Source of the DNA: Hyphomicrobiales bacterium
GTDB taxonomy: Bacteria; Pseudomonadota; Alphaproteobacteria; Rhizobiales; Xanthobacteraceae
Direction: 5' to 3'
NCBI GenBank assembly: GCA_018335895.1
Contig: JAGXQU010000049.1
Span: forward strand, 1 to 33,580
Length of the DNA stretch: 33,580 nt
In this document: one piece after another, positions 23,337 through 32,951 of the stretch
Numbering within the stretch: the stretch's first letter is position 1
Layout: every line of letters starts with the position of its first letter
The notes under the pieces: generated by a model
What the model saw: only the letters and a program-made list of their open reading frames with translations
Told to the model about the DNA's origin: nothing
The model's database searches: none
Position numbers and translations under genes: made by a program

Positions 23337-24908
23337 TCACACAATCTCGATCTTGTATTCCCGCCCGATCTGCTTTCCCAACTGGCGCACGCGGTTGTTG
23401 AGCCTGCCGCCCGCGAGTGCTGCAAGCTCGCCGGAGAGCGTCAGCTTCAGCACGCCCCGGTCGACCACCATCGGACAACGGGGCAGCACCCCCGGCATGG
23501 AAGCGCTCGCGACATAGGCGACACGCATCACCGCGCCGAGAATTCGCGCCCGGTCCAGGAGCCGCGTGCTCGCGATTTCGCGGATGCGCGGCGACAGTTC
23601 GTCGTCGTTCAGGCCGGCGTAACGATAGAATACCGCAAGCGCGAGATAGGCGCGGCCCGGATGATCGATGCCGGAGAAGGCGGCGTTCGAAATGATGTTG
23701 AGGCTCTGCTCGCCGCGATAATCCGGATGCGCACGCCAGCCGATGTCGGCGAGCAGGCAGCCCGCGTGGCGCAGCCGCATTTCCTCCGGCGTCTCGTCGA
23801 TGCCTGTGCTTTCCATGAACTTGTCGGTCCAGCCGATCAGTTCCTCGCCGTGCTCGGGCGAGCGCGAACGCAGATAGTTGTATTCCCGCGATGCTTCGAC
23901 CAGCGGATCGAGCGCGCGGTCTTCTTCGGAAAGGCGATCGTAAAGCAGGCCCTCGCGCACGCCGAGTGCCGAAACGATGATGTCCGAGGGCTTGCCCGCC
24001 TTCACGATCTGTTCGAGCACCAGCGAGCCGTAAGCGAGCAAGGGCCGCCGCGCTTCCGAAACTACCTCGATGCGCGACAGGGTTTCCGGATCGACGCGGT
24101 GCAGGAGACTGGAAAACTCCATCGCCTCCTTCGCCGGGATCGAATAGCCGTGCATCACATGCAGCGGATAGCCCTTCTGCATCATGTGCAGCCGGGCAAT
24201 CGCGCGCCAGGTGCCGCCGACCGCGAAGAAGGTGCGGCCCTTGAGGTTCCTCAGAAGCGGCTCGTCCTCGAGCTTTTCGCGCACGATCTTTTCCGCGGCC
24301 TTGATCGACCGCGCCGAGGCGTCTGCAAGCGACAGCGAGCCGAGCGGCATCGTGATCCCCTGGCCGATCTCCTTGCCTTTTACGTCGATAAGCTCAAGCG
24401 AGCCGCCGCCGAGGTCGCCGATCACGCCGTCGATATCGATGGACCCGGAGATGACGCCGAGTGCGGCGAGTTTCGCTTCGCGGTCGCCCGAAAGAACTTC
24501 GATCTCGCAGCGGCAGATTTTCTTGGCGCGCTCGATGAAGGCGCCGCCGTCGCTCGCATCGCGCACGGCGGCTGTCGCAATCGCAATCGCTTCGCCGACC
24601 TTGATGACGTCGCAGAGCGCACGGAACCGCGCGAGCGCAGAAAGCGCTTTCTCGACCGCGTCGGGGGCGAGCCTGCCCTTGGTCGCGACTTCCCTGCCAA
24701 GACCGCACAGCGCTTTCTCGTTGAATAGCGGCGTAAGATTCCGGCTCAGCCGCTCGTAGACGACGAGCCGGACGGAGTTCGAGCCGATATCGAAAACGGC
24801 AACGGGCTTGCTCGCAGGCAATCGCCCCGGCGCCTCAGCCGGATTGCTTTGTCCGCTCCGTCTTGCGGACGAGACTGCGCGGAGAAGAGTCTTTGAGAGA
24901 TTTGCCAC
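23337..24908 (-). CDS. ppx: Exopolyphosphatase (Ppx/GppA family)
   Basis: A 523-residue protein of the ASKHA fold: [14 protein letters not shown] (phosphate loop 1), [27 protein letters not shown] (phosphate loop 2) and [10 protein letters not shown], with an HD-like C-terminal helical region ([12 protein letters not shown]). It cleaves terminal phosphate from polyphosphate or pppGpp. The start is a GTG at 24908, placing it 74 bp inside the 3' end of ppk; a TTG near 24821, just before [13 protein letters not shown], is an alternative that leaves no overlap. Both are uncertain. Together with ppk it sets polyphosphate levels. Confidence 0.92.
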   Translation of the reverse strand: MANLSKTLLRAVSSARRSGQSNPAEAPGRLPASKPVAVFDIGSNSVRLVVYERLSRNLTPLFNEKALCGLGREVATKGRLAPDAVEKALSALARFRALCDVIKVGEAIAIATAAVRDASDGGAFIERAKKICRCEIEVLSGDREAKLAALGVISGSIDIDGVIGDLGGGSLELIDVKGKEIGQGITMPLGSLSLADASARSIKAAEKIVREKLEDEPLLRNLKGRTFFAVGGTWRAIARLHMMQKGYPLHVMHGYSIPAKEAMEFSSLLHRVDPETLSRIEVVSEARRPLLAYGSLVLEQIVKAGKPSDIIVSALGVREGLLYDRLSEEDRALDPLVEASREYNYLRSRSPEHGEELIGWTDKFMESTGIDETPEEMRLRHAGCLLADIGWRAHPDYRGEQSLNIISNAAFSGIDHPGRAYLALAVFYRYAGLNDDELSPRIREIASTRLLDRARILGAVMRVAYVASASMPGVLPRCPMVVDRGVLKLTLSGELAALAGGRLNNRVRQLGKQIGREYKIEIV

Positions 24909-27054
24909 GTCCCGAGAGGCTCGGATTGGTCATGAAATACTGATGGGCGTTGAACGATTCTTCGCCCTCGCCCAGCTTTATGCGTTCCGAACTTCCGTCG
25001 GGCAAGACCCGCCAGCTTTGCTCGTTGTCCTTGAGATTCGCGACCATGATCTGGTCGAGCACCTGCTGGTGCACGGTCGGGTTGAGAATCGGAACCAGCG
25101 TTTCCACGCGCCGGTCGAGATTGCGTGGCATCAGGTCGGCGGACGCAATGTAAACGGCAGCCTTCCGGTGCGGCAGGCCGTGGCCCATGCCGAAACAGAA
25201 AATGCGGCTGTGCTCGAGGAAGCGGCCGACGATGGATTTCACGCGGATGTTCTCGGAGAGGCCCGCGACGCCCGGCCGCAGGCAGCAGATGCCGCGCACC
25301 ACGAGATCGATTTCAACGCCCGCGCGGCTCGCGTCGTAAAGCGCGTCGATCACGACCGGATCGACCAGCGAATTCATCTTGGCCCAGATCGCGGCAGGCT
25401 TGCCCGAGCGGGCATGCGCCATCTCTTGTTGAATGTGATCGAGGATGCGCTGCTTCAGGCTGACGGGGGAAACCGCCATCACTTCGAGACCCTGCGGCTC
25501 CGCGTAGCCCGTGATGAAATTGAAGATGCGCGAGACGTCGCGTGCAATCACTTCGTCCGAAGTGAAGAAGGAAAGATCCGTGTAGATGCGTGCGGTGACC
25601 GGATGATAGTTACCGGTGCCGAGATGACAGTAGGTCGCAACCGACTTGCCTTCGCGCCGCACGACCATCGATATCTTGGCATGTGTCTTCAGTTCGATGA
25701 AGCCGAACACGACCTGCACGCCCGCGCGCTCGAGGTCGCGCGCCCAGCGGATGTTCGCTTCCTCGTCAAAACGCGCCTTCAGTTCCACGAGCGCGGTCAC
25801 GGACTTGCCGGCTTCCGCCGCTTCCGCGAGCGCTTTGACGATCGGGCTGTCGGACGAGGTGCGGTAGAGCGTCTGCTTGATCGCGATCACGTTCGGATCG
25901 AGCGCCGCCTGCCGCAGGAACTGCACGACGACGTCGAACGACTCGTAGGGATGATGGACGATCAGGTCCTTCTGCCGGATCGCCGCAAAACAATCGCCGC
26001 CCTGGTCGCGGATGCGCTCCGGGAAGCGCGGGTTATAGGTCTTGAACTTCAGGTCGCGCCGCTCGATGGAAACGAGCTGGTTCAATTCGTTCAGCGCGAG
26101 CATGCCGTCCGAAACGAAGGTTTCGTATTCGAGCACGTTCAACGCATCTGCAACGAAATCGCGCAATTGCGGCGGTGTGCCCGCCTCGATTTCGAGACGG
26201 ATCACCGAGCCGCGGCGGCGGCGCTTCAGTGCGGTCTCGAATACGCGCACGAGATCTTCGGCTTCTTCCTCGACCTCGATATCGCTGTCGCGGATGACGC
26301 GGAACGCGCCCTGGCCGCGCACGACATAGCCGGGAAAGAGCTTTGCGGTGAACAGCGCAATCACCGCTTCGAGCGCAATGAACCGTGCCTCTTTGTTTTC
26401 GCCCTCCGGCAGCCGGACGAAGCGCTCGATCTGCGCAGGCACGCGGATCAGCGCGTTCATGCCCTTCTGGTCGCTGATGCGCGACAACTGCAAGGCAAGC
26501 GAGAAGCCGAGGTTCGGAATGAACGGAAACGGATGCGACGGATCGATCGAAAGCGGCGTCAGCACCGGAAAGATTTCGTGCAGGAAGGTCTGCTCGATCG
26601 CAGCGAGATCGGCCTTCGAAAGATCGGCGGCATCGACGATGACGATGCCATTTTCGGAGAGCAGCTTGCGCAGCAGCCGAAGCTGTTCCTGCTGTTTCGA
26701 CGCGAGCTTCGCGGTCTCCGAGACAATCTCGATCAGCTGTTCGGCGGGCGAGAGCCCGTCCGGGCTCGGCGTGGTGACACCCTCGCGCACCTGCCCTTTG
26801 AGGCCGGCCGCACGCACCATGAAGAATTCGTCGAGGTTCGCAGCCGAGATCGAGAGGAAGCGCAGCCGCTCCAGCAGCGGATGTTTTTCGTTCTCGGCTT
26901 CCTCAAGCACGCGTCGATTGAAGCTCAGCCAGGAAAGTTCGCGGTTGATGAAACGCTCGGGCTTGCCGCGCAGCTCCAAAGCCTCCGGCGAAACGGCCGG
27001 AGTGCTCGCCTCCGCGATCGGGAGGTCGGCTGGGGATTTGAACTCGAGATTCAT
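24835..27054 (-). CDS. ppk: Polyphosphate kinase 1
   Basis: A 739-residue PPK1 that makes polyphosphate from ATP. N-terminal region has [15 protein letters not shown] (36-50); the two phosphorylated/active histidines are H458 in [10 protein letters not shown] and H615 in RFLEHSRIF, spaced 157 residues as in E. coli (435 and 592). [19 protein letters not shown] and NPVIDALYD-like regions confirm the family. Length is normal. The ATG at 27054 follows GAGGCG. A PHO-box-like site lies about 50-70 bp upstream. It is co-directional with hdaA upstream and ppx downstream. Confidence 0.96.
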   Translation of the reverse strand: MNLEFKSPADLPIAEASTPAVSPEALELRGKPERFINRELSWLSFNRRVLEEAENEKHPLLERLRFLSISAANLDEFFMVRAAGLKGQVREGVTTPSPDGLSPAEQLIEIVSETAKLASKQQEQLRLLRKLLSENGIVIVDAADLSKADLAAIEQTFLHEIFPVLTPLSIDPSHPFPFIPNLGFSLALQLSRISDQKGMNALIRVPAQIERFVRLPEGENKEARFIALEAVIALFTAKLFPGYVVRGQGAFRVIRDSDIEVEEEAEDLVRVFETALKRRRRGSVIRLEIEAGTPPQLRDFVADALNVLEYETFVSDGMLALNELNQLVSIERRDLKFKTYNPRFPERIRDQGGDCFAAIRQKDLIVHHPYESFDVVVQFLRQAALDPNVIAIKQTLYRTSSDSPIVKALAEAAEAGKSVTALVELKARFDEEANIRWARDLERAGVQVVFGFIELKTHAKISMVVRREGKSVATYCHLGTGNYHPVTARIYTDLSFFTSDEVIARDVSRIFNFITGYAEPQGLEVMAVSPVSLKQRILDHIQQEMAHARSGKPAAIWAKMNSLVDPVVIDALYDASRAGVEIDLVVRGICCLRPGVAGLSENIRVKSIVGRFLEHSRIFCFGMGHGLPHRKAAVYIASADLMPRNLDRRVETLVPILNPTVHQQVLDQIMVANLKDNEQSWRVLPDGSSERIKLGEGEESFNAHQYFMTNPSLSGRGKSLKDSSPRSLVRKTERTKQSG

Positions 27055-27104
27055 TTACGCCTCGGCGCCCTTCCAGCGCTTGAACGCAATCATAGGCAGA
27101 ATTC

Positions 27105-27122
27105 ACGAAAACTATATGACCG
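27105..27122 (-). promoter_or_regulatory. PHO-box-like sequence upstream of ppk
   Basis: On the minus strand this reads CGGTCAT ATAG TTTTCGT: two 7-bp halves with the 4-bp spacing of a PhoB site (CTGTCAT-N4-CTGTCAT). The first half matches 6 of 7 and the second 4 of 7. ppk is Pho-regulated in several bacteria, so the placement makes sense, but the second half is weak. Confidence 0.35.
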
Positions 27123-27156
27123 TAAATTGTGCAATCATTACAAGAAGATGAAAGAA

Positions 27157-27828
27157 CTACGCCCGCAACAGCGCGGAGACGAAAGCCCGGGTCGCGGGCT
27201 TGCCCGCGGCGAGCGCGGCCGCGTCGATCCGGGCCACGAGTTCGCGCGCGCTTCCGAGCGAGCGTTCCATCCTCGGCAACAGATACGCAATCAGATCCTG
27301 CTCGACCGCGATCTGCCGGTCGGCAAACAGTTTCACGAGCACGGCGGCGATCAGTGCATCGTCCGGCGCGTCCAGTTTCGCCGCCGGCACGAGGCGCAGG
27401 CGCGAGGCGAGATCGGGAAGCGACGCCATCCCGCTTTCCAGCGCGCGATCCGAAGTGAAGAGCAGCGAGGCGCCGTCTTCCTTCGCAAGATTGAACAGAT
27501 GAAACAGCGCAGGCTCGTCGTAATCGCCGGGGATCAGGTTCTCGATGACGAGTGCGCCGGTCGCCAACGCACGAGGCACCTCTTCGCGCACGAGCAGACG
27601 CGAGGGCATCGTGCGTGCGCCCGCGCGCTCGGCCCAGATTGATGCGAGATGGCTCTTGCCGGAGCCGTGCGGGCCCGTGATCGCCGCGGCATAAGACGGC
27701 CAGTCGGGCCAGCGCTCGACCAGCGCGAGCGCCGCTTCGTTCGCGCGGCTTTCCAGAAAATCGTCGCGGCGAAAGCTCACGACATGCGGCAGTTCGAGCG
27801 GAAGCTGCCGCGCGGCACTGGCTCGCAT
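27157..27828 (-). CDS. hdaA: HdaA/Hda-type DnaA-regulatory AAA+ protein
   Basis: A 223-residue protein from MRASAARQLPLEL. QLPLEL (8-13) fits the beta-clamp-binding motif seen in Hda, followed by a DnaA-like AAA+ domain with Walker A GPHGSGKS (52-59), a degenerate Walker B (LVIENL, with Glu-Asn in place of Asp-Asp) and the DLASRLR arginine-finger region (about 139-145). Hda bound to the clamp triggers ATP hydrolysis on DnaA after initiation; in Caulobacter HdaA does this. The start was chosen by AAGGGA upstream and because it begins 1 bp after the stop of the PerM-like gene. Role is assigned by family and context. Confidence 0.9.
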   Translation of the reverse strand: MRASAARQLPLELPHVVSFRRDDFLESRANEAALALVERWPDWPSYAAAITGPHGSGKSHLASIWAERAGARTMPSRLLVREEVPRALATGALVIENLIPGDYDEPALFHLFNLAKEDGASLLFTSDRALESGMASLPDLASRLRLVPAAKLDAPDDALIAAVLVKLFADRQIAVEQDLIAYLLPRMERSLGSARELVARIDAAALAAGKPATRAFVSALLRA

Positions 27829-27829
27829 T

Positions 27830-28915
27830 TCAGCGGTCCCTTGGGCGGCGCTTCGGCGCAGCACCCGTGTAGATGCTGCTCGCCATGTACTGGCGCAGCG
27901 CGAACCGCATCAGCACGCCTATTGCGGCCGCCAACGGCACCGCAAGCAGGAGCCCGACGAAGCCGAACAGATAGCCGAACGCGAACAGCGCGAACATCAG
28001 CCAGACGGGATGGAGTCCGACGCTTTCGCCGACGAGCTTCGGCTGAAGAATGTATCCCTCGATGAACTGCCCGGTCAGGAAGATTGCGACGATCAGGAGA
28101 ATCCACTGCCAGTCCGGCCAGAACTGCGCGATCGCAACCACACTGGCGAGCAGAAGTCCGGTCAGCGATCCGACATAGGGAATGAAGCTGATGATGCCGG
28201 AAATCATGCCGATCAGAAAACCGAAGTTCAGCCCCGCGAAGGTCAGCGCGAGCGCGTAGAAGGCGCCGAGCACCAGTCCGACGCCCGCCTGCCCGCGCAC
28301 GAAGCCCGCGATTGCGAGATCGATCTCGCGCGCGAGCGCGCGGACGGTTTCGCGGTTCCTGCGGGGAACCCAGCTGTCCACCTTCGCCATCATCTTGTGC
28401 CAGTCGTAGAGCACGTAGAACGCGATCACCGGCGCGACCACGAGCAGCGACACGATCGAGAACAGCGCCTGCCCGCCCGCCCAGATCGACCCGATGAATG
28501 TCACCATCCACTTCGCGCCTTCGGTGACGATCTCTCCGATCGACTTGGTCAGGTCCGGCAGGCGGTCGCCTGCGATCTTGGTAAGCCACTCCTTGGTTTC
28601 GTCGGTCAGCACCGTTTGCAGGCGGGTGACCGCACCCGGCAGGCCCTGCACGAATGCCGATATCTGCGTGCCGAGGATCGGCAGGAACAGAAGCGCCAGC
28701 ACGACAAAGCTCAGGATCACGATCGCGATCATGATGAGCGATGCAAACATGCGGCTGATGCCGTAACGCTCGAGCCGGTCGGCGACCGGGTTCAGGAAAT
28801 AGGCGAGCGTGACGCCGGCCACGAACGGCAGCAGCACCTCGCGCAGAACCCACATCGCGAGCACGAACAGCACGAGTGCGCCGACCCAGAACAATGCCTG
28901 CCGCTGGAAATTCAT
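27830..28915 (-). CDS. AI-2E/PerM family permease
   Basis: A 361-residue polytopic membrane protein starting [19 protein letters not shown]; a longer frame continues antiparallel-free upstream over the neighbouring gene, but the ATG overlaps that gene's TGA by 4 bp and is the likely start. The family pattern is VAGVTLAYFLNPVADRLERYG near the N-terminus and LTGQFIEGYILQPKLVGESV through FGFVGLLLAVPLAAAIGVL near the C-terminus, with about eight membrane segments. Members export autoinducer-like or other small molecules or act as Na+/H+ antiporters; the substrate here is unknown. Upstream and coupled to hdaA, an order known from other proteobacteria. Confidence 0.9.
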   Translation of the reverse strand: MNFQRQALFWVGALVLFVLAMWVLREVLLPFVAGVTLAYFLNPVADRLERYGISRMFASLIMIAIVILSFVVLALLFLPILGTQISAFVQGLPGAVTRLQTVLTDETKEWLTKIAGDRLPDLTKSIGEIVTEGAKWMVTFIGSIWAGGQALFSIVSLLVVAPVIAFYVLYDWHKMMAKVDSWVPRRNRETVRALAREIDLAIAGFVRGQAGVGLVLGAFYALALTFAGLNFGFLIGMISGIISFIPYVGSLTGLLLASVVAIAQFWPDWQWILLIVAIFLTGQFIEGYILQPKLVGESVGLHPVWLMFALFAFGYLFGFVGLLLAVPLAAAIGVLMRFALRQYMASSIYTGAAPKRRPRDR

Positions 28916-29487
28916 CGCTTCGGCTCCGCGCCGTGAGAGGCGATATGCTTCATCCATTCCACAAGATAGGCTCCGGCGGAAATGATCGTAAGGCCGCCCG
29001 CGAGCAGCAGGGCAACATTCTTCGCCTGCCCCGGGTCGAACTTGAAGCCGCTGGACGCGAGCATCAGTGCCGCAAGCGCGATCTGCGCGGCAGTGTTCAG
29101 CTTCGACACGATCAGCGGCTGGATCTCGACCGGCTTGTTCATGATCCAGGACAGCACGACGGCGCCCATGATCATGATGTCGCGCGAGACCACCGCAATC
29201 ACGATCCAGCGGGGGAGCAGCCCCTCGAACGAGAGCGTGACATAGATCGACATGAGCAGCGCCTTGTCGGCCAAGGGATCCAGATAGGCGCCGAACTCGG
29301 TCTGTGCGTTGAAGCGCTTGGCTAGGAACCCGTCCACCGCATCGGAAATCCCGGCCGCCACGAACAGCCAGAACGCCAGCATCATGTTGCCGGACGTAAT
29401 CGCCCAGATCACCACCGGCACCGCGACGATACGGCCTACCGTGATCAGATTCGGCAAACTTTGCAGCACGTAAGACGCTCCAATCAT
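28912..29487 (-). CDS. CDP-alcohol phosphatidyltransferase (PgsA-like)
   Basis: A 191-residue membrane enzyme with the CDP-alcohol phosphotransferase motif [19 protein letters not shown] followed by AYLDPLADK (residues about 48-75; pattern DxxDG-x2-A-x-R-x8-G-x3-D-x3-D). Surrounding segments are hydrophobic and membrane-embedded. Such enzymes join CDP-diacylglycerol to glycerol-3-phosphate, phosphatidylglycerol, inositol or similar; the best guess is phosphatidylglycerophosphate synthase, but a cardiolipin-synthase-like role is possible. TGA overlaps the PerM-like ATG by 4 bp. The ATG ribosome-binding site is weak. Confidence 0.87.
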   Translation of the reverse strand: MIGASYVLQSLPNLITVGRIVAVPVVIWAITSGNMMLAFWLFVAAGISDAVDGFLAKRFNAQTEFGAYLDPLADKALLMSIYVTLSFEGLLPRWIVIAVVSRDIMIMGAVVLSWIMNKPVEIQPLIVSKLNTAAQIALAALMLASSGFKFDPGQAKNVALLLAGGLTIISAGAYLVEWMKHIASHGAEPKR

Positions 29488-29540
29488 TCCCGGAAAGCTT
29501 GGCTACCTGCAAAAACTTCAGCCGCCAACCGCGGCCAGCA

Positions 29541-29565
29541 GATTCCGGGGTGCAGCCCCGGAATC
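29541..29565. repeat. Perfect 10-bp inverted repeat between pgsA-like gene and purM
   Basis: GATTCCGGGG (29541-29550), loop TGCAG, CCCCGGAATC (29556-29565). It lies in the 152-bp divergent region and has no T tract, so it is not a terminator for either gene. It resembles a palindromic intergenic repeat of REP type. Confidence 0.5.
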
Positions 29566-29639
29566 CGGCTAGGAAAACCCACGTTCCACGCGCTATTCAC
29601 ACGGCCGGAAGCGAAAAGCGGAACCCCAAGGAGCGCCCG

Positions 29640-30710
29640 ATGTCCGGCAAGGAAGGCGGCCTGAGTTACCGGCAGGCAGGCGTCGATATCGACGCCGGCA
29701 ACCGGCTGGTCGATCTCATCAAGCCCTTCGTGCGCGCGACGCGCCGCCCCGGCGCGGACGCCGAAATCGGCGGCTTCGGCGGCGTGTTCGATCTCAAGGC
29801 ACTCGGCATGCGCGACCCGCTCCTGGTCGCGTCCAACGACGGCGTCGGCACCAAGGTCAAGCTCGCGATCGACGCGAACCGCCACGACACCATCGGCATC
29901 GACCTGGTCGCCATGTGCGTGAACGACCTCGTGGTGCAGGGCGCCGAGCCGCTGTTCTTCCTCGACTATTTCGCGACCGGAAAACTCGTACCCGAGCATG
30001 TGGCGCAGGTCGTGAAGGGAATCGCCAAGGGCTGCGAAGAAGCGGGCTGCGCGCTGATCGGCGGCGAGACTGCGGAAATGCCGGGGCTCTATTCCGGAGA
30101 CGACTACGATCTTGCCGGCTTTTCGGTCGGCGCGGTGGAGCGCGATGCGCTGCTGCCGCGCGCGGACGTGAAGGCGGGCGACGTACTGCTCGGCCTGCCC
30201 TCTTCCGGCGTGCATTCGAACGGCTACTCGCTGGTGCGCAAGATCGTCGAGAAAAGCGGCATGAAACTCGATGCAGTGGCGCCGTTCGATTCTTCCTGCA
30301 CGCTCGGCGAAGCGCTGCTCGTGCCGACGCGGATCTACGTGAAGTCCGTGCTTGCAGCGATCAAGGCTTCCTCTGGCATCAAGGCGCTCGCCCACATCAC
30401 CGGTGGCGGCTTCGTCGACAATATTCCGCGCGTGCTGCCGGAGAATACTGCGGCCAAGGTCGATCTTTCGAAAATTCCGGTGCCGCCAGTCTTTAAGTGG
30501 TTCGCCAAAGAAGGTGGCGTTGCAGAACTCGAAATGCTCCGCACCTTCAATTGCGGTATCGGCCTGATCCTTGCCGCCGATCCGGCGCAGGCGACCGGCG
30601 TCGAGAACGCGTTGCGCGCAGCCGGCGAACAGCCCATCCGCATCGGCGAGATCGTTTCACACAAGGGCGAGCCGGTGACGCTGTTCGACGGAAAGCTCGC
30701 GCTTTCATGA
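29640..30710 (+). CDS. purM: Phosphoribosylformylglycinamidine cyclo-ligase (AIR synthetase)
   Basis: A 356-residue enzyme of purine synthesis that closes formylglycinamidine ribotide to aminoimidazole ribotide with ATP. The start [20 protein letters not shown] was chosen by AAGGAG six bases upstream; the frame runs further back without one. Family marks: [41 protein letters not shown] and [12 protein letters not shown]. The TGA overlaps the purN ATG by 4 bp, giving translational coupling. Confidence 0.97.
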   Translation: MSGKEGGLSYRQAGVDIDAGNRLVDLIKPFVRATRRPGADAEIGGFGGVFDLKALGMRDPLLVASNDGVGTKVKLAIDANRHDTIGIDLVAMCVNDLVVQGAEPLFFLDYFATGKLVPEHVAQVVKGIAKGCEEAGCALIGGETAEMPGLYSGDDYDLAGFSVGAVERDALLPRADVKAGDVLLGLPSSGVHSNGYSLVRKIVEKSGMKLDAVAPFDSSCTLGEALLVPTRIYVKSVLAAIKASSGIKALAHITGGGFVDNIPRVLPENTAAKVDLSKIPVPPVFKWFAKEGGVAELEMLRTFNCGIGLILAADPAQATGVENALRAAGEQPIRIGEIVSHKGEPVTLFDGKLALS

Positions 30711-31288
30711 AGAAGCGCGTGGGGATCCTGATCTCCGGACGCGGCTCGAACATGCGGGCGCTGATCGAAGCCGCGAAGGAAAAAGACTACCCAGCGGAAA
30801 TCGTGCTCGTGATTTCAAATGTCGCCGACGCCAGCGGTCTTGAATTCGCACGCGGGAACGGCATCGAGGCGCAAGTCATCGAACACAAGAAATTTCCATC
30901 GCGCGAGATTTTCGACAACGCGATGGATGTTGCGCTCAACGCCGCCAACGTCGAGATCGTGGCGCTCGCCGGTTTCATGCGGCTCCTGTCTCCTCGCTTC
31001 GTCGAGAAATGGCACGGACGGATGATCAACATCCACCCCTCACTGCTGCCTGCGTACAAGGGACTTCACACGCATAAGCGCGCGATTGAGGCCGGAGAAA
31101 AGTTCGCGGGCTGCACCGTGCATTTCGTGACGCCCGAACTCGACGACGGTCCTGCAATCCTTCAAGCGCAGGTGCCGGTGCTTCCCGGCGACAGCGAAGA
31201 CACCCTCGCCGCCCGCGTGCTGGAACAAGAGCACAGGATTTATCCGCAGGCCTTGCGTCTCGTCGCCGAAGGCAAGGCGAAGCTCTGA
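30707..31288 (+). CDS. purN: Phosphoribosylglycinamide formyltransferase
   Basis: A 193-residue enzyme that transfers formyl from 10-formyltetrahydrofolate to glycinamide ribonucleotide in purine synthesis. [14 protein letters not shown] (phosphate-binding loop) opens the protein; the catalytic residues are N108 and H110 in [11 protein letters not shown] and D146 in ELDDGPAI. Length is normal. Coupled to purM by an ATGA overlap; a terminator pair follows. Confidence 0.97.
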   Translation: MKKRVGILISGRGSNMRALIEAAKEKDYPAEIVLVISNVADASGLEFARGNGIEAQVIEHKKFPSREIFDNAMDVALNAANVEIVALAGFMRLLSPRFVEKWHGRMINIHPSLLPAYKGLHTHKRAIEAGEKFAGCTVHFVTPELDDGPAILQAQVPVLPGDSEDTLAARVLEQEHRIYPQALRLVAEGKAKL

Positions 31289-31305
31289 AAAGAAGATGGC
31301 ATCAT

Positions 31306-31330
31306 AACTCGGGCTTGCCCGAGTTTTGAA
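31306..31330 (+). terminator. Terminator of purM-purN
   Basis: AACTCGGGC (31306-31314) and GCCCGAGTT (31317-31325), effective loop CTTG, followed by TTGAATTAT. Confidence 0.75.
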
Positions 31331-31335
31331 TTATA

Positions 31336-31369
31336 GAAAAACCCAAGTCGGATAGATCCGACTTGGGTT
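31336..31369 (-). terminator. Terminator of the TerC family gene
   Basis: AACCCAAGTCGGAT (31340-31353) and ATCCGACTTGGGTT (31356-31369) make a 14-bp stem; on the minus strand it ends in TTTTC (the A run at 31337-31341). It stands back to back with the purN terminator. Confidence 0.78.
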
Positions 31370-31409
31370 GGAATTTGCCCGGCCGTGAGACTTTGCTTAT
31401 GGAGAAAGA

Positions 31410-32204
31410 CTACTTCTTATGCGGCGGCTCGCCGATGTGGCCCGCGCGCGTGATGAAGGGTTCCTCCATCGCCGCAAGATGACGCGAGCGGCGGATCAGC
31501 GAACCGAGCAGCAGCACGAAAACCGCGCCCGCAGCCGCGGCCGGATAATGCAGCTGGTCCAGCATCGCCGGGTTGAAGACGCGCGCGAGCGCGCCGTCCT
31601 TGATCATGATGTCGCCCGCGACCCAGCCGAGCAGACCCGCGCCCGCCCACACGAGGATCGGGAAACGGTCGAGCAACGCCATCAGGAGTGCGCTACCCGC
31701 GATGATCATCGGGACCGAGGTCACAAGACCGAAGCCGATCAGCACCGCCTTGATGGTCGATGCATGCGCGGGATCGAGCGCGACAGCCGCGGTTTCGGCG
31801 GCAGCCGCAATCGCGATCACATTGTCGAGGCTCATGACGATATCGGCGACCGCGACGATGCGAACCGCTTTCCAGAGGTTGCTCGCCGCTTCGATCTTCT
31901 CGTTCTCTTCGTCTTCGGGAACGAGCAGCTTCACCGCGACCCATAGGAGCAGCACGCCGCCGATCAGCTTCAGCCACTGGTAGCCCATGGCTTCGGCGAC
32001 CACGAGCGTGAAAACGATGCGCAACAGCACCGCGACACCCGCGCCGAGTACCATGCCCCAGAAGCGTTCCTTCGGCGGCAGCATGCGGCAGGCCAGCGCG
32101 ATCACCACCGCGTTGTCGCCGGAGAGAATGATGTTGATGCCGATGATCTTCAGCGCGGCGATCCAGAACGCCGCCTGCGTCATGTCTGTGAGAAGAAAGT
32201 CCAC
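31410..32204 (-). CDS. TerC family integral membrane protein
   Basis: A 264-residue protein with about seven membrane segments and the two family signatures NIILSGDNAVVIALA and ADIVMSLDNVIAIAAAA, whose Asp-Asn pairs in membrane helices are expected to bind metal. Relatives export Mn2+ or act in tellurite resistance and metalation of exported proteins; the ion here is inferred. The start is a GTG (VDFLLTDMTQ) chosen by GGAG six bases upstream; an upstream ATG at 32264 and a downstream ATG at 32183 lack one. A 60-residue charged loop (VPEDEENEKIEAAS) lies in the middle. ndk lies upstream on the same strand but is separated by its own terminator. Confidence 0.88.
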   Translation of the reverse strand: MDFLLTDMTQAAFWIAALKIIGINIILSGDNAVVIALACRMLPPKERFWGMVLGAGVAVLLRIVFTLVVAEAMGYQWLKLIGGVLLLWVAVKLLVPEDEENEKIEAASNLWKAVRIVAVADIVMSLDNVIAIAAAAETAAVALDPAHASTIKAVLIGFGLVTSVPMIIAGSALLMALLDRFPILVWAGAGLLGWVAGDIMIKDGALARVFNPAMLDQLHYPAAAAGAVFVLLLGSLIRRSRHLAAMEEPFITRAGHIGEPPHKK

Positions 32205-32293
32205 GCGCCTCTCCCGTTTGTTCACGGGATGGCGTCGTTGATCTGCGCAATCCCGCACCCGCATTTATACGGGTGTATAAGTTCCGTAACGGG

Positions 32294-32336
32294 AATAAAG
32301 AAAACGCCCGGCTCTGCCAAGCAAAACCGGACGTTT
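32294..32336 (-). terminator. Terminator of ndk
   Basis: AAACGCCCGGC (32302-32312) pairs with ACCGGACGTTT (32326-32336) with two G-U pairs in the minus-strand transcript, and TTCTTTATT follows on the minus strand (32294-32301). Confidence 0.75.
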
Positions 32337-32387
32337 GCAGCGCAATAAGCGACAATATCGACCCTGCAACTCGCAGGATCGAGGCGG

Positions 32388-32810
32388 TCAATCGACGATT
32401 TCTTCCGGCTTAAAGAAGAAATCGATTTCGATCTTCGCGTTCTCGGGGCTGTCGGAGCCGTGCACCGAGTTCGCCTCGATCGACTCCGCGAATTCCTTGC
32501 GGATGGTCCCGGCATTCGCCTTCGCGGGATCGGTCGCGCCCATCACTTCGCGGTACTTCGCGACGGCGTTGTCGCCCTGAAGCACCTGCACCACCACCGG
32601 GCCCGAAGTCATGAACGTGACGAGGCTTCCGAAGAACGGGCGCTCCTTATGAACGCCATAGAAGCCCTCGGCCTGCGTCTTGCTCATCTTGATCCGCTTC
32701 TGACCGATGATGCGAAGGCCGGCGGCCTCGATCTTCTGGTTGATCGCGCCCGTGAGGTTACGCTTGGTCGCGTCGGGCTTGATGATCGAGAAGGTGCGTT
32801 CGACCGCCAT
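32388..32810 (-). CDS. ndk: Nucleoside diphosphate kinase
   Basis: A 140-residue enzyme that balances nucleoside triphosphates by phosphate transfer through a His. [19 protein letters not shown] is the canonical start; the active-site His117 lies in [15 protein letters not shown]. Length is exactly typical. AGGA precedes the ATG by seven bases; the frame continues to 33062 without such a site. It ends at a good terminator and is divergent from the membrane protein at the window edge. Confidence 0.97.
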   Translation of the reverse strand: MAVERTFSIIKPDATKRNLTGAINQKIEAAGLRIIGQKRIKMSKTQAEGFYGVHKERPFFGSLVTFMTSGPVVVQVLQGDNAVAKYREVMGATDPAKANAGTIRKEFAESIEANSVHGSDSPENAKIEIDFFFKPEEIVD

Positions 32811-32951
32811 GTGCTTTTCCTGCTTGTTCGGGGATTTGTAAAAGTTGGCGGGTCTATAGCGGCGGCGGCGGATCGCTTCAAGGCGGGCTTTTCTTTGCCA
32901 TAACTGGCTGGCAAGGAAGCCTTCCCGCCACGTCGAGATGCCCGCCCTCCC

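Noticed and set aside
24808-27642. 944-codon open frame on the plus strand
   Set aside because: It is antisense to ppk, ppx and hdaA, has Arg/His-rich composition without a domain, and arises from the GC-biased codon use of the real minus-strand genes.
32205-32340. Possible yybP-ykoY (manganese) riboswitch before the TerC family gene
   Set aside because: TerC family genes often carry one, but I could not find the conserved GGGGAGUA-type and cross-loop segments, and much of the region is the ndk terminator.
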